The notes under the pieces were generated by a model. That model made no database searches. It had not been told where the DNA came from and was given only the letters and a program-made list of their open reading frames with translations. Positions 27,830 to 37,714 of a stretch of 37,714 nucleotides of DNA are shown in pieces. The stretch's first letter is position 1. Each line of letters starts with the position of its first letter. The DNA is from Alphaproteobacteria bacterium (GTDB lineage Bacteria; Pseudomonadota; Alphaproteobacteria; GCA-2731375). A program made the position numbers and the translations under genes. The stretch spans positions 1 through 37,714 of the forward strand of contig JAPYPT010000012.1 in NCBI GenBank assembly GCA_029937535.1, read 5' to 3'.

Positions 27830-28700
27830 TGGCGGCGCGATCGCTCCGGACATGACCTTGCGCCAGGCCGCCGCGGCCGCCGGCCAGGCATTGCGCGCGG
27901 CGGGAATTGAAGATGGCGTGCTGGATGCGGGCTTGCTGCTGGCTCATGTCATAGGCGGTGATAGGTTGACTTTGATCTGCGATGCCGACCGCAGGCTCGA
28001 CGATGCCCAGGCACGGAAATTTACCGAACTCGTTGCCGCCCGTTCGGCACGAAAGCCGGTATCGCGCCTGCTGGGGCGGCGGGAATTTTGGAGCCTTGAG
28101 CTTTCGATCAGCGGCGCGGTCCTGGATCCGCGCCCGGATAGTGAAACGGCGGTCGCGGCCGCGCTCGAACAAATGCCACGGGTGGATGGCGCTTATCGAA
28201 TTGCCGATTTCGGCACCGGTTCGGGCTGCCTTTTGCTGGCGCTGCTGACCGAGAGGCCCGGTGCCTGGGGACTTGGGTTGGATCGTTCCCTTGCCGCAAT
28301 TCAATTAGCCAAACGCAATGCGCGCGATCTTAATTTGTCGGAACGGTCCATTTTCATGGTTGGTGATTGGGGCCGGGCGCTTGTGGGTCAATTCGATATG
28401 ATTGTCGCCAACCCACCTTATATCGCGACGACGGACATTGCCGGTTTGGCGCCGGAGGTTCGTTGTCATGATCCGCGCCGGGCCCTGGACGGTGGCGCTG
28501 ACGGTTTGGCGGCCTACCGTGCCTTGGTGCCGGACTTGCGGCGAATGCTGAACCCGGCGGGTCATGCGGTCCTGGAATGCGGCCATGAACAAGCCGCGGA
28601 CTTGGCCGAAATTCTTGAAACGGCGGGGTTGCGGGTCGAAGGTTTTCATGCCGATTTGTCCGGCGTTCAGCGTTGCGTGCGGGTCGCTGTCGCGTCGTAA
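27822..28700 (+). CDS. prmC: Release factor glutamine methyltransferase PrmC
   Basis: S-adenosylmethionine-dependent enzyme that methylates the glutamine of the GGQ motif in release factors 1 and 2. The 292-residue product has an N-terminal helical domain ([20 protein letters not shown]), [20 protein letters not shown] with DPRPDSET, the SAM-binding [16 protein letters not shown], and the catalytic NPPYI in [20 protein letters not shown]. The start at 27822 ([15 protein letters not shown]) overlaps the end of prfA by 8 bases; the ATG at 27852 is a possible alternative. A substrate and its modifying enzyme are thus made from one transcript. Confidence 0.95.
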   Translation: MADGGAIAPDMTLRQAAAAAGQALRAAGIEDGVLDAGLLLAHVIGGDRLTLICDADRRLDDAQARKFTELVAARSARKPVSRLLGRREFWSLELSISGAVLDPRPDSETAVAAALEQMPRVDGAYRIADFGTGSGCLLLALLTERPGAWGLGLDRSLAAIQLAKRNARDLNLSERSIFMVGDWGRALVGQFDMIVANPPYIATTDIAGLAPEVRCHDPRRALDGGADGLAAYRALVPDLRRMLNPAGHAVLECGHEQAADLAEILETAGLRVEGFHADLSGVQRCVRVAVAS

Positions 28701-29041
28701 AAAAAAGTGTTGGTTTTTCCGCCATTTACGGCTAGTTTTCTCTGCGAACGGCAAGGAACGACCGCCGCGACCAAAAAGAACTACTGGCGCGACCGGACGA
28801 GCGGTTCCCGATAATGACATACCCACATTGCAAATCGGTAATCTGAAGGCCGTAATATAGGCCAACGAGTGCAGACAACCTAAACGCAGATGGCATGTCT
28901 TGTTTCGATCGAAGGCATCGGTAAACATATCCGCCCGCCGGAAATCCGGCGGATGGGTGGCGGTAGAAATATCGGACCGGCTGGTTGATCGCGGGGATCC
29001 AGAATTGGCGCTCATTTGTAGAAATAATGCAAGACGGTGAT
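28701..29041. other. 341-base gap between prmC and the DUF4167 gene
   Basis: I see no convincing gene here. It begins with a run of eight A after the prmC stop region and GTGTTGGTTTTTCC. A weak promoter candidate is TTGCAA (28828-28833) with TAATAT (28853-28858), 19 bases apart. A hairpin, CCGCCGGA (28935-28942) with TCCGGCGG (28945-28952), lies about 90 bases before the next start, in what would be the leader of the DUF4167 mRNA. It is not followed by T residues. No tRNA or known riboswitch was recognised. Confidence 0.6.
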
Positions 29042-29875
29042 ATGAGACAGAGCGGACCCCAAAGACGGGGACGTGGCCGTCCCAGCGGTCGCAGGGGATA
29101 TAACAACTCCCCCAATCGTAGCTATGACAGCAGTGGCCCGGAAGTAAAAATCCGGGGCACGGCGTCTACGGTAAATGAAAAATACCAGGCTTTGGCCCGA
29201 GACGCCTTGACATCCGGCGATCGTGTTGCGGCGGAAAACTATTTCCAGCACGCCGAACATTATTACCGTGTCATGCAAGCCACGAAGCAGCAGCCAACCA
29301 GCGATGGCGAGCAGCGTAACGATCAGCGTGGCGAGCAGCGCAGTGAGCAACGCAACGATCAACACGGTGACCAACGCGGTGACCAACGCGGTGATCAGCG
29401 CGATAATCGCGGTCGCGGCCAACAGAACCGCGGTGGACACGATGATGAAGCCGTCACTGTTTCATCCGACGAAGAGAATTTGTCCGCCGTGGATGACCCG
29501 GCGGCGGATGCCGCTGCCGAAATAACACAGGCCAGGCAACCGGCGCCCGATATTGCCGATATTGCCGATGTTGTAGATGCCGAAGTTTTAGCCGATGACG
29601 AGGATAGCTCCCGCCCGGCACCCATGAATCCGGCGGACTTGGCGGCAATGTCGGAAAGCGGCCGCGACGCCCGCAATGATGCCAATGGCCAGGATAATGA
29701 CGCCGCGGAGCCCGAACCCGCCCCGCGCCGGCAGCCACGCCGCCGCCGCCGCCGCCCCACGCCTCCACCGGAGGCCGCGGTCGCCGAAGCCGCGGTCGCT
29801 GAAGCCGCCGAGGCAGTGGTAACGGAAACCGAAGAGGCGGTGACACCGGTGGTCGAAGACGTCGAACCCGGTTAG
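29042..29875 (+). CDS. DUF4167 domain protein with tetrapeptide repeats
   Basis: Protein of 277 residues. The N-terminal DUF4167 domain (about 1-80) is basic then conserved: MRQSGPQRRGRGRPSGRRG, then VKIRGTASTVNEKYQALARD and RVAAENYFQHAEHYYRVMQA. This domain is widespread in alphaproteobacteria and its function is unknown. Residues 89-120 are eight tetrapeptides of the type GEQR, NDQR, SEQR or GDQR, ending in Arg/Gly-rich sequence (DNRGRGQQNRGG). The rest is acidic and Ala-rich, with a basic block RRQPRRRRRRP. The Arg/Gly and basic blocks suggest nucleic acid binding, which is inference. The start at 29042 fits the family; the ATG at 29027 is possible. It precedes clpB, an arrangement I recall from related genomes. 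Confidence 0.85.
   Translation: MRQSGPQRRGRGRPSGRRGYNNSPNRSYDSSGPEVKIRGTASTVNEKYQALARDALTSGDRVAAENYFQHAEHYYRVMQATKQQPTSDGEQRNDQRGEQRSEQRNDQHGDQRGDQRGDQRDNRGRGQQNRGGHDDEAVTVSSDEENLSAVDDPAADAAAEITQARQPAPDIADIADVVDAEVLADDEDSSRPAPMNPADLAAMSESGRDARNDANGQDNDAAEPEPAPRRQPRRRRRRPTPPPEAAVAEAAVAEAAEAVVTETEEAVTPVVEDVEPG
29306..29401 (+). repeat. Eight 12-base tandem units inside the DUF4167 gene
   Basis: Eight degenerate 12-base units encode GEQR, NDQR, GEQR, SEQR, NDQH, GDQR, GDQR and GDQR. Two consecutive units are identical (GGTGACCAACGC) and a third differs at two bases, so recent slippage expansion is likely. The repeat keeps the frame. Confidence 0.85.
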
Positions 29876-29946
29876 CGGCCTTCCTGGCGCTTTGCCGCGC
29901 CACCCTTCGAACCATGCGCCTCTGCCATTGGCGTGAAGGGAGAAGT

Positions 29947-30702
29947 CTACGGCGGCGTTACCGTATCGCCGAGACTGACGGTGCCGGCGGTTAATACATC
30001 CACATAGATGCCCATATCGGCATGGCCAAAGGCCTGCTGTAGTTGCAGCGGTATGTTGGCATCCCGACTGGCGGTTTCCAGGTTTACATTGGTGGCGGCA
30101 CATCGTTCGATCCGCGCCCGGCCCTGTACAGAGACGCCGCCGATCCGGAATTCCTTGTCGCACCAGTCGAATTCTTGCCACGGCACGCCCGTATCAAAAT
30201 ACAGGTTGGCCCGAAAGCGCAGGGGATCGAGGGGCATTCTCATCACCCGTTCCAATTCCCGCAGCGAGGAAATATTGATCAGGGACAGACAATGGCGGGG
30301 CACATCGGAAAAGGTATGTCCCCGGGCGCGGAGCAATTTTGGGCTGCCGCGCACCTCGTCCTTCATATAGGCGGCAAAGAATTGTTCGATCATTTGCCGC
30401 CCCACCGGCAGATCCAGCCGGCCGCGGGCGACCTGCTTGCCATCCCGCTCGATCACCAGTTCCTGACTATCATCGAGATAGCGGGTTGCCAGAGCGGCAA
30501 GCCGTTCATTCCGGGCCAGCATTAAAAATTTGGTCTTGGGCAGAAACTTCGGGTTGATCGCATCGAATTGGGTTGAGCCATGGGCCAGGGCAAAGGCGCG
30601 GTCCAGGGGGATACATTGTCCCGGCGTCAGTTCGGCCTTCGATAGGGCCTCCGGGCTGAGGCCCTTCACTGGATAACGGTATATCTGTGCGATACGGCTC
30701 AT
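29947..30702 (-). CDS. MOSC domain protein (YcbX-like)
   Basis: Protein of 251 residues. The N-terminal MOSC beta-barrel region starts MSRIAQIYRYPVKGLSPEAL, as in YcbX and mitochondrial amidoxime-reducing components. The C-terminal MOSC domain includes FRANLYFDTGVPWQEFDWCD and ends with the region of the molybdenum-binding Cys at about residue 201 (IERCAATNVN). Such proteins hold a sulfurated molybdenum cofactor and reduce N-hydroxylated compounds. There is no ferredoxin domain fused to it, unlike the Escherichia coli YcbX. It is convergent with the DUF4167 gene and divergent from clpB, with which it shares a 174-base promoter region. The exact substrate is unknown. Confidence 0.88.
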   Translation of the reverse strand: MSRIAQIYRYPVKGLSPEALSKAELTPGQCIPLDRAFALAHGSTQFDAINPKFLPKTKFLMLARNERLAALATRYLDDSQELVIERDGKQVARGRLDLPVGRQMIEQFFAAYMKDEVRGSPKLLRARGHTFSDVPRHCLSLINISSLRELERVMRMPLDPLRFRANLYFDTGVPWQEFDWCDKEFRIGGVSVQGRARIERCAATNVNLETASRDANIPLQLQQAFGHADMGIYVDVLTAGTVSLGDTVTPP

Positions 30703-30729
30703 GATTAACCAAATCCATATTTATCAAGT

Positions 30730-30758
30730 CTTGTGTTGCGCTTCGGCAACACCATATT
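30730..30758 (+). promoter_or_regulatory. Candidate clpB promoter with an inverted repeat in its spacer
   Basis: CTTG (30730-30733) and CATATT (30753-30758), 19 bases apart, partly match the alphaproteobacterial heat-shock sigma-32 pattern; read as sigma-70 the elements are TTGTGT and CATATT with a 16-base spacer. The spacer contains the inverted repeat GTGTTGC (30733-30739) and GCAACAC (30746-30752). The region lies between the divergent MOSC and clpB genes, about 120 bases before the clpB start. Neither reading is a perfect match. Confidence 0.35.
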
Positions 30759-30876
30759 CAGGATGTATTATGGGTTGTCATGGTTGCTTCATAGAAGGAC
30801 CGGGCATCGACTGCAAGGCGTTGATCGCAGGCTCTGATTCAGGGTTGTGTCAGACGTGCTTAGAGAGGAAAGCAGC

Positions 30877-33477
<2,601 letters not shown>

Positions 33478-33516
33478 AGTTACGATCCAGAGCTGCAAAG
33501 ACTTGAGTTCGTTGCC

Positions 33517-33721
33517 CTGGATAGCCGGGTCGAGCCCGGCAATGACGAAGAGAGCGTGTTTTCGGCTAAAAACAGCCAAATATGTCATGCCCGGACTTGA
33601 TCCGGGCATCCAGGGCATCCAAGGCAATGCGGTAATCTGGTTATGTTTTGCATGTCCGTTTGCGTGACGCGCCGTCCGAAAAATTAAACCGGACAACAGT
33701 GGGTCAAGCCTGGCGATGACG
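33517..33721. repeat. Cluster of short alphaproteobacterial palindromic repeats
   Basis: Three related elements follow clpB. The first contains the hairpin GCCGGG-TCGAG-CCCGGC (33524-33540) followed by AATGACG. The second is ATGCCCGGA-CTTGA-TCCGGGCAT (33587-33609), a perfect 9-bp stem in the familiar TGTCATGCCCGGACTTGATC context. The third, GTCAAGCCTGGCGATGACG (33703-33721), is a degenerate half. Translated on the minus strand they give the peptides MPGSSPGMT and VIAGLDPAIQ, often mis-annotated as proteins in alphaproteobacterial genomes. They are non-coding. The last half-element abuts the remnant of a toxin gene. Confidence 0.85.
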
Positions 33722-33727
33722 TTAAGG

Positions 33728-33760
33728 GGCGGGGACGTCGAAATTGTTGACTACCATTGA
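33728..33760 (+). pseudogene. higB: C-terminal remnant of a HigB-type toxin gene
   Basis: The frame from 33734 reads DVEIVDYH and stops at TGA 33758-33760. This is the characteristic last stretch of HigB/RelE-type toxins that pair with HigA antitoxins. The stop lies 11 bases before the higA ATG, the spacing expected for a higBA operon. Upstream, the frame runs straight into the repeat (reading SLAMT) and within about 90 codons no toxin sequence can be recognised. The toxin gene thus seems lost except for its end. The call rests on eight codons plus context, so it could be coincidence. Confidence 0.55.
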
Positions 33761-33771
33761 GGAACAAGTGA

Positions 33772-34104
33772 ATGGCAATCAAACGCGATGATCTAGAGGC
33801 GGGCCGATTGGATTTTTCCGATATTGCTACGGGACGGCGCATGCCTACCGTGCATCCCGGCGAGATTTTGCGTGACGAGTTCCTGAGACCCATGGATGTC
33901 AGCGTGTATAGGCTCGCCAAGTCCATCAAGGTGCCCCGTTCTCGGGCCAACGATATTGTGCTTGGACGGCGGTCGATTACGACTGATACGGCGTTGCGGC
34001 TGGGACGGTTCTTTGGCACGACGGCTGCATTCTGGGTCAACTTGCAGGCGCGCCATGATCTTGATGTCGCCGAACGCGGCCTGCGCAAAAAGATTGAGCG
34101 GTAA
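33772..34104 (+). CDS. higA: HigA-family antitoxin, toxin partner missing
   Basis: Helix-turn-helix protein of 110 residues. After a 25-residue N-terminal extension (DDLEAGRLDFSDIATGRRMP) comes the typical HigA/VapI sequence: VHPGEILRDEFLRPMDVSVY, then LAKSIKVPRSRANDIVLGRR, then TTDTALRLGRFFGTTAAFWV with NLQARHDLDVAE. In intact modules HigA neutralises the mRNA-cleaving toxin HigB and represses the operon. GAGGA at 33759-33763 is a good ribosome site and overlaps the stop of the presumed higB remnant. No complete toxin gene lies on either side, so it may be a solitary regulator or a decaying leftover. It is convergent with the acetoacetyl-CoA synthetase gene. Confidence 0.88.
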   Translation: MAIKRDDLEAGRLDFSDIATGRRMPTVHPGEILRDEFLRPMDVSVYRLAKSIKVPRSRANDIVLGRRSITTDTALRLGRFFGTTAAFWVNLQARHDLDVAERGLRKKIER

Positions 34105-34124
34105 ATCACGCCAATTGTCGCGGC

Positions 34125-36080
<1,956 letters not shown>

Positions 36081-36154
36081 GGCTTACTCCCCGGCCATCG
36101 GTTTTTGTTAGTTTAGGCCAAGCCCGGCCCATTACATAGACGCAACCCAGTTCC

Positions 36155-36496
36155 CTAGCGCTCGGCGTTCTCACTCAGGTAGGCCCGGGCCCGTTCGCGA
36201 TGTTCGGGGCGGATATGCTGGCGGACTTGGCGCAAGGCTATGAACAGCACCGCCGCGTCATCGGTAAAGCCCAGCAGGGCGATAAAATCCGGCACCAGAT
36301 CCACCGGCATGATGAAATAAGCCAAGGCGCCCAAAAGAACCGCCTTGGCACTCAAGGGTGTTTTCCCATCCAGGGCGCAATAGTAGGCGGCCAGCAATTC
36401 AGCGGCAAGGGGAACCCGGCGCAGCACCCGGCGCAGCTTGGGCCAGAAGTCCTTGCGGACCTTGGCCTCGTCCCTTGACATGGTTGCCTTCGCCAT
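36155..36496 (-). CDS. DUF1232 (YkvA-like) membrane protein
   Basis: Small protein with the DUF1232 signature: LLAAYYCALDGKTPLSAKAV followed by LLGALAYFIMPVDLVPDFIA and LLGFTDDAAVLFIALRQV. The hydrophobic part forms one or two membrane segments, with a basic N-terminus (RKDFWPKLRRVLRRV). Family function is unknown. The start given (MAKATMSRDEAKV, 113 residues) is a choice among several ATGs; 36505 and 36553 are in frame and none has a clear ribosome site. It lies 74 bases beyond the start of the synthetase gene on the same strand, so it may be transcribed first in a two-gene unit, and is divergent from the dehydrogenase. Confidence 0.82.
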   Translation of the reverse strand: MAKATMSRDEAKVRKDFWPKLRRVLRRVPLAAELLAAYYCALDGKTPLSAKAVLLGALAYFIMPVDLVPDFIALLGFTDDAAVLFIALRQVRQHIRPEHRERARAYLSENAER

Positions 36497-36599
36497 GGCC
36501 GGCATATGGGTGATGGCGCGGAAATTGCAACGATTGCCTAGAGGTAGCGGCATCTGCTATGACGCGGCGATAGAGCTTTGACATAAGGATTTGTGGATT

Positions 36600-37361
36600 A
36601 TGCAGGTAGATGGTCAGGTAGCAATTATTACCGGCGGCGCCTCGGGTCTGGGCGAGGGTACGGCCAAGGAATTGGCCGATGCGGGCGCCAAGGTGGCGAT
36701 TTGGGATATTCAGGAAGACAAGGGCATGGCGGTCGCCGACGCCATCGGCGGCATTTTTTGCCAATGCGACGTAACCTCGGAAGACAGCGTGACGGCCGCC
36801 CTGGGCGAAACCAAGGAAGCCTTGGGCACGGCCCGCATTCTGATCAATTGCGCCGGTACCGGCATTGCCGTCAAGACCACTTCGCGCGGCAATGCACATC
36901 CCCTGGATCAGTTCGAACGGATCATCAAGATCAACCTGATTGGAACTTTCAACTGTATCCGTCTGGCCAGCACCGAAATGGTGGATCTGGAGCCACTGGA
37001 GCATGGCGAGCGCGGCGTCGTTATCAACACGGCGTCCGTCGCCGCCTTCGATGGCCAGATCGGCCAGGCCGCCTATTCGGCCTCGAAAGGCGGCATCGTC
37101 GGCATGACCCTGCCCGTGGCCCGCGACTTGGCGGACAAGGGCATCCGCGTCTGCACCATCGCGCCCGGCATATTCGAGACACCTTTGTTGGGCACCTTGC
37201 CCGACGATGTACGCGCCTCCCTCGCCGCCAGCGTGCCGTTCCCCAAGAAACTGGGCGTACCCCATGAATACGCCCAACTGGCCCGCCAGATCGTCGAAAA
37301 CGTCATGCTGAACGGTGAAACCATCCGCCTCGACGGCGCCATCCGCATGGCGCCGCGCTAG
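36600..37361 (+). CDS. Short-chain dehydrogenase, 3-hydroxyacyl-CoA dehydrogenase type
   Basis: NAD-dependent oxidoreductase of 253 residues, similar to 17-beta-hydroxysteroid dehydrogenase type 10/3-hydroxyacyl-CoA dehydrogenase type 2. The Rossmann motif is [20 protein letters not shown], followed by [14 protein letters not shown] (NNAG equivalent), the catalytic Ser in [20 protein letters not shown] and [20 protein letters not shown] with the Tyr and Lys, then [37 protein letters not shown] and [15 protein letters not shown] are typical of this subfamily. It probably acts in fatty acid or branched-chain amino acid breakdown. AAGGA at 36585-36589 supports the ATG at 36600. Its stop overlaps the convergent phhB stop in a shared CTAG. 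Confidence 0.93.
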   Translation: MQVDGQVAIITGGASGLGEGTAKELADAGAKVAIWDIQEDKGMAVADAIGGIFCQCDVTSEDSVTAALGETKEALGTARILINCAGTGIAVKTTSRGNAHPLDQFERIIKINLIGTFNCIRLASTEMVDLEPLEHGERGVVINTASVAAFDGQIGQAAYSASKGGIVGMTLPVARDLADKGIRVCTIAPGIFETPLLGTLPDDVRASLAASVPFPKKLGVPHEYAQLARQIVENVMLNGETIRLDGAIRMAPR

Positions 37362-37651
37362 GGAGTAAAAATTTCGTCGATGAAGGCGGCCATCGTGATA
37401 TCCCGCTCGCTCAAACCATCGACGTCGTGGCTGGTCAGGATGATGTCGACGCGGTTGTAGATATTTGACCATTCGGGGTGATGGTTCATGGCCTCCGCCT
37501 GCATGGCGATACGGGTCATGAAAGCGAAGGCGGCGTTGAAATCCTTGAAGGCAAAGGATTTTCCGATGGCGTCCCGGTCCGTTTGCAATTGCCAGCCCGA
37601 TAGTCCGGACAGAACATCTTGGCGGCGTTGGCCTTGCAACTGATCGCTCAT
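37358..37651 (-). CDS. phhB: Pterin-4-alpha-carbinolamine dehydratase
   Basis: Recycles the carbinolamine form of tetrahydrobiopterin made by aromatic amino acid hydroxylases. The protein of 97 residues ([20 protein letters not shown]) has the family signature [20 protein letters not shown] followed by [20 protein letters not shown], with the catalytic His residues. The start at 37651 is set by AGAGGA (complement of 37658-37663) at proper distance; the frame is open to 37681 but that part is the repeat. No hydroxylase gene is visible in the window. The leader contains the repeated palindrome directly before the ribosome site. The stop codons of this gene and the dehydrogenase overlap by 4 bases. 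Confidence 0.94.
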   Translation of the reverse strand: MSDQLQGQRRQDVLSGLSGWQLQTDRDAIGKSFAFKDFNAAFAFMTRIAMQAEAMNHHPEWSNIYNRVDIILTSHDVDGLSERDITMAAFIDEIFTP

Positions 37652-37660
37652 GGTAATTCC

Positions 37661-37714
37661 TCTAGAGCAACCCGCATTCAATTGGATTCAATTGAATGCG
37701 GATAAGTTGCTCTA
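37661..37714. repeat. Second copy of the GCATTCAATTG palindrome
   Basis: Bases 37661-37712 are identical over 52 bases to 17657-17708: GAGCAAC, CCGCATTCAATTG, loop GATT, the complementary arm, the ATAA bulge and GTTGCTC. The window ends two bases later, so neighbouring palindromes like those at 17609 and 17723 may lie beyond. It is in the leader or promoter of phhB, beside the ribosome site. Confidence 0.9.

Noticed and set aside
28935-28952. Intrinsic terminator or riboswitch before the DUF4167 gene
   Set aside because: The hairpin has a very short loop and no T-tract, and the surrounding sequence matches no riboswitch I recognise.
29012-29440. Minus-strand frame that looks like a membrane protein rich in Leu, Ile, Val and Thr
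   Set aside because: It is the complement of the DUF4167 tetrapeptide repeat; the hydrophobic pattern is a by-product of repeated GAC/CAR codons.
33630-33662. Possible decayed HigB core (VIWLCFAC) upstream of the toxin tail
   Set aside because: Only a loose resemblance to the Trp-Arg-x-Cys-Phe segment of HigB, in a different frame from the tail and next to a repeat; not enough to claim.
36592-36600. Possible DnaA box TGTGGATTA before the dehydrogenase
   Set aside because: One mismatch to consensus and overlap with the start codon; a chance match is more likely.

Overview
The window looks like chromosomal housekeeping DNA from a GC-rich alphaproteobacterium, most likely of the Rhodospirillales or a close relative. 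The reasons are the alphaproteobacterial form of the division and cell-wall (dcw) cluster with ftsQ-ftsA-ftsZ followed by lpxC, the grouping of ubiG, lysC, ptsP, a RodZ-like gene, ispG, hisS, prfA, prmC, a DUF4167 gene and clpB, and intergenic repeats of the kind common in alphaproteobacteria. The assignment rests on family recognition and gene order, not on a database search.

Layout. Bases 1-14959 hold a tightly packed plus-strand dcw operon: murE (5' end outside the window), murF, mraY, murD, ftsW, murG, murC, murB, ddl, ftsQ, ftsA and ftsZ. Most junctions are ATGA overlaps, so translation is probably coupled. Together the genes make the UDP-MurNAc-pentapeptide (meso-diaminopimelate type), lipid I and lipid II, and then the FtsZ ring and divisome that use them. 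lpxC (lipid A synthesis) follows at 15176, then two genes of unknown function (DUF2889 and DUF1326).

Bases 17589-17763 hold a mosaic of three adjoining imperfect palindromes between two convergent genes. One of these palindromes recurs exactly at the right edge of the window. ubiG (minus strand) is divergent from a small uncharacterised protein, lysC and ptsP (nitrogen phosphotransferase enzyme I). A RodZ-like transmembrane helix-turn-helix protein, ispG, hisS, prfA and prmC follow. PrmC is the methyltransferase for the release factor encoded just before it. Next come a DUF4167 protein with a tetrapeptide repeat, a minus-strand MOSC protein, and clpB.

The last part (33478-37714) is more accessory. 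A cluster of short repeats lies against what looks like the last few codons of a higB toxin gene, followed by an intact higA antitoxin. Then come acetoacetyl-CoA synthetase, a DUF1232 membrane protein, a 3-hydroxyacyl-CoA dehydrogenase type short-chain dehydrogenase, and phhB (pterin carbinolamine dehydratase), whose leader carries the second palindrome copy.

I found no rRNA, tRNA, CRISPR array, prophage or intact transposase. I do not see a whole new multi-gene system. The most unusual signals are the palindrome mosaic, the toxin-less antitoxin beside repeats, an insert in LpxC, and a few regulatory-looking repeats.
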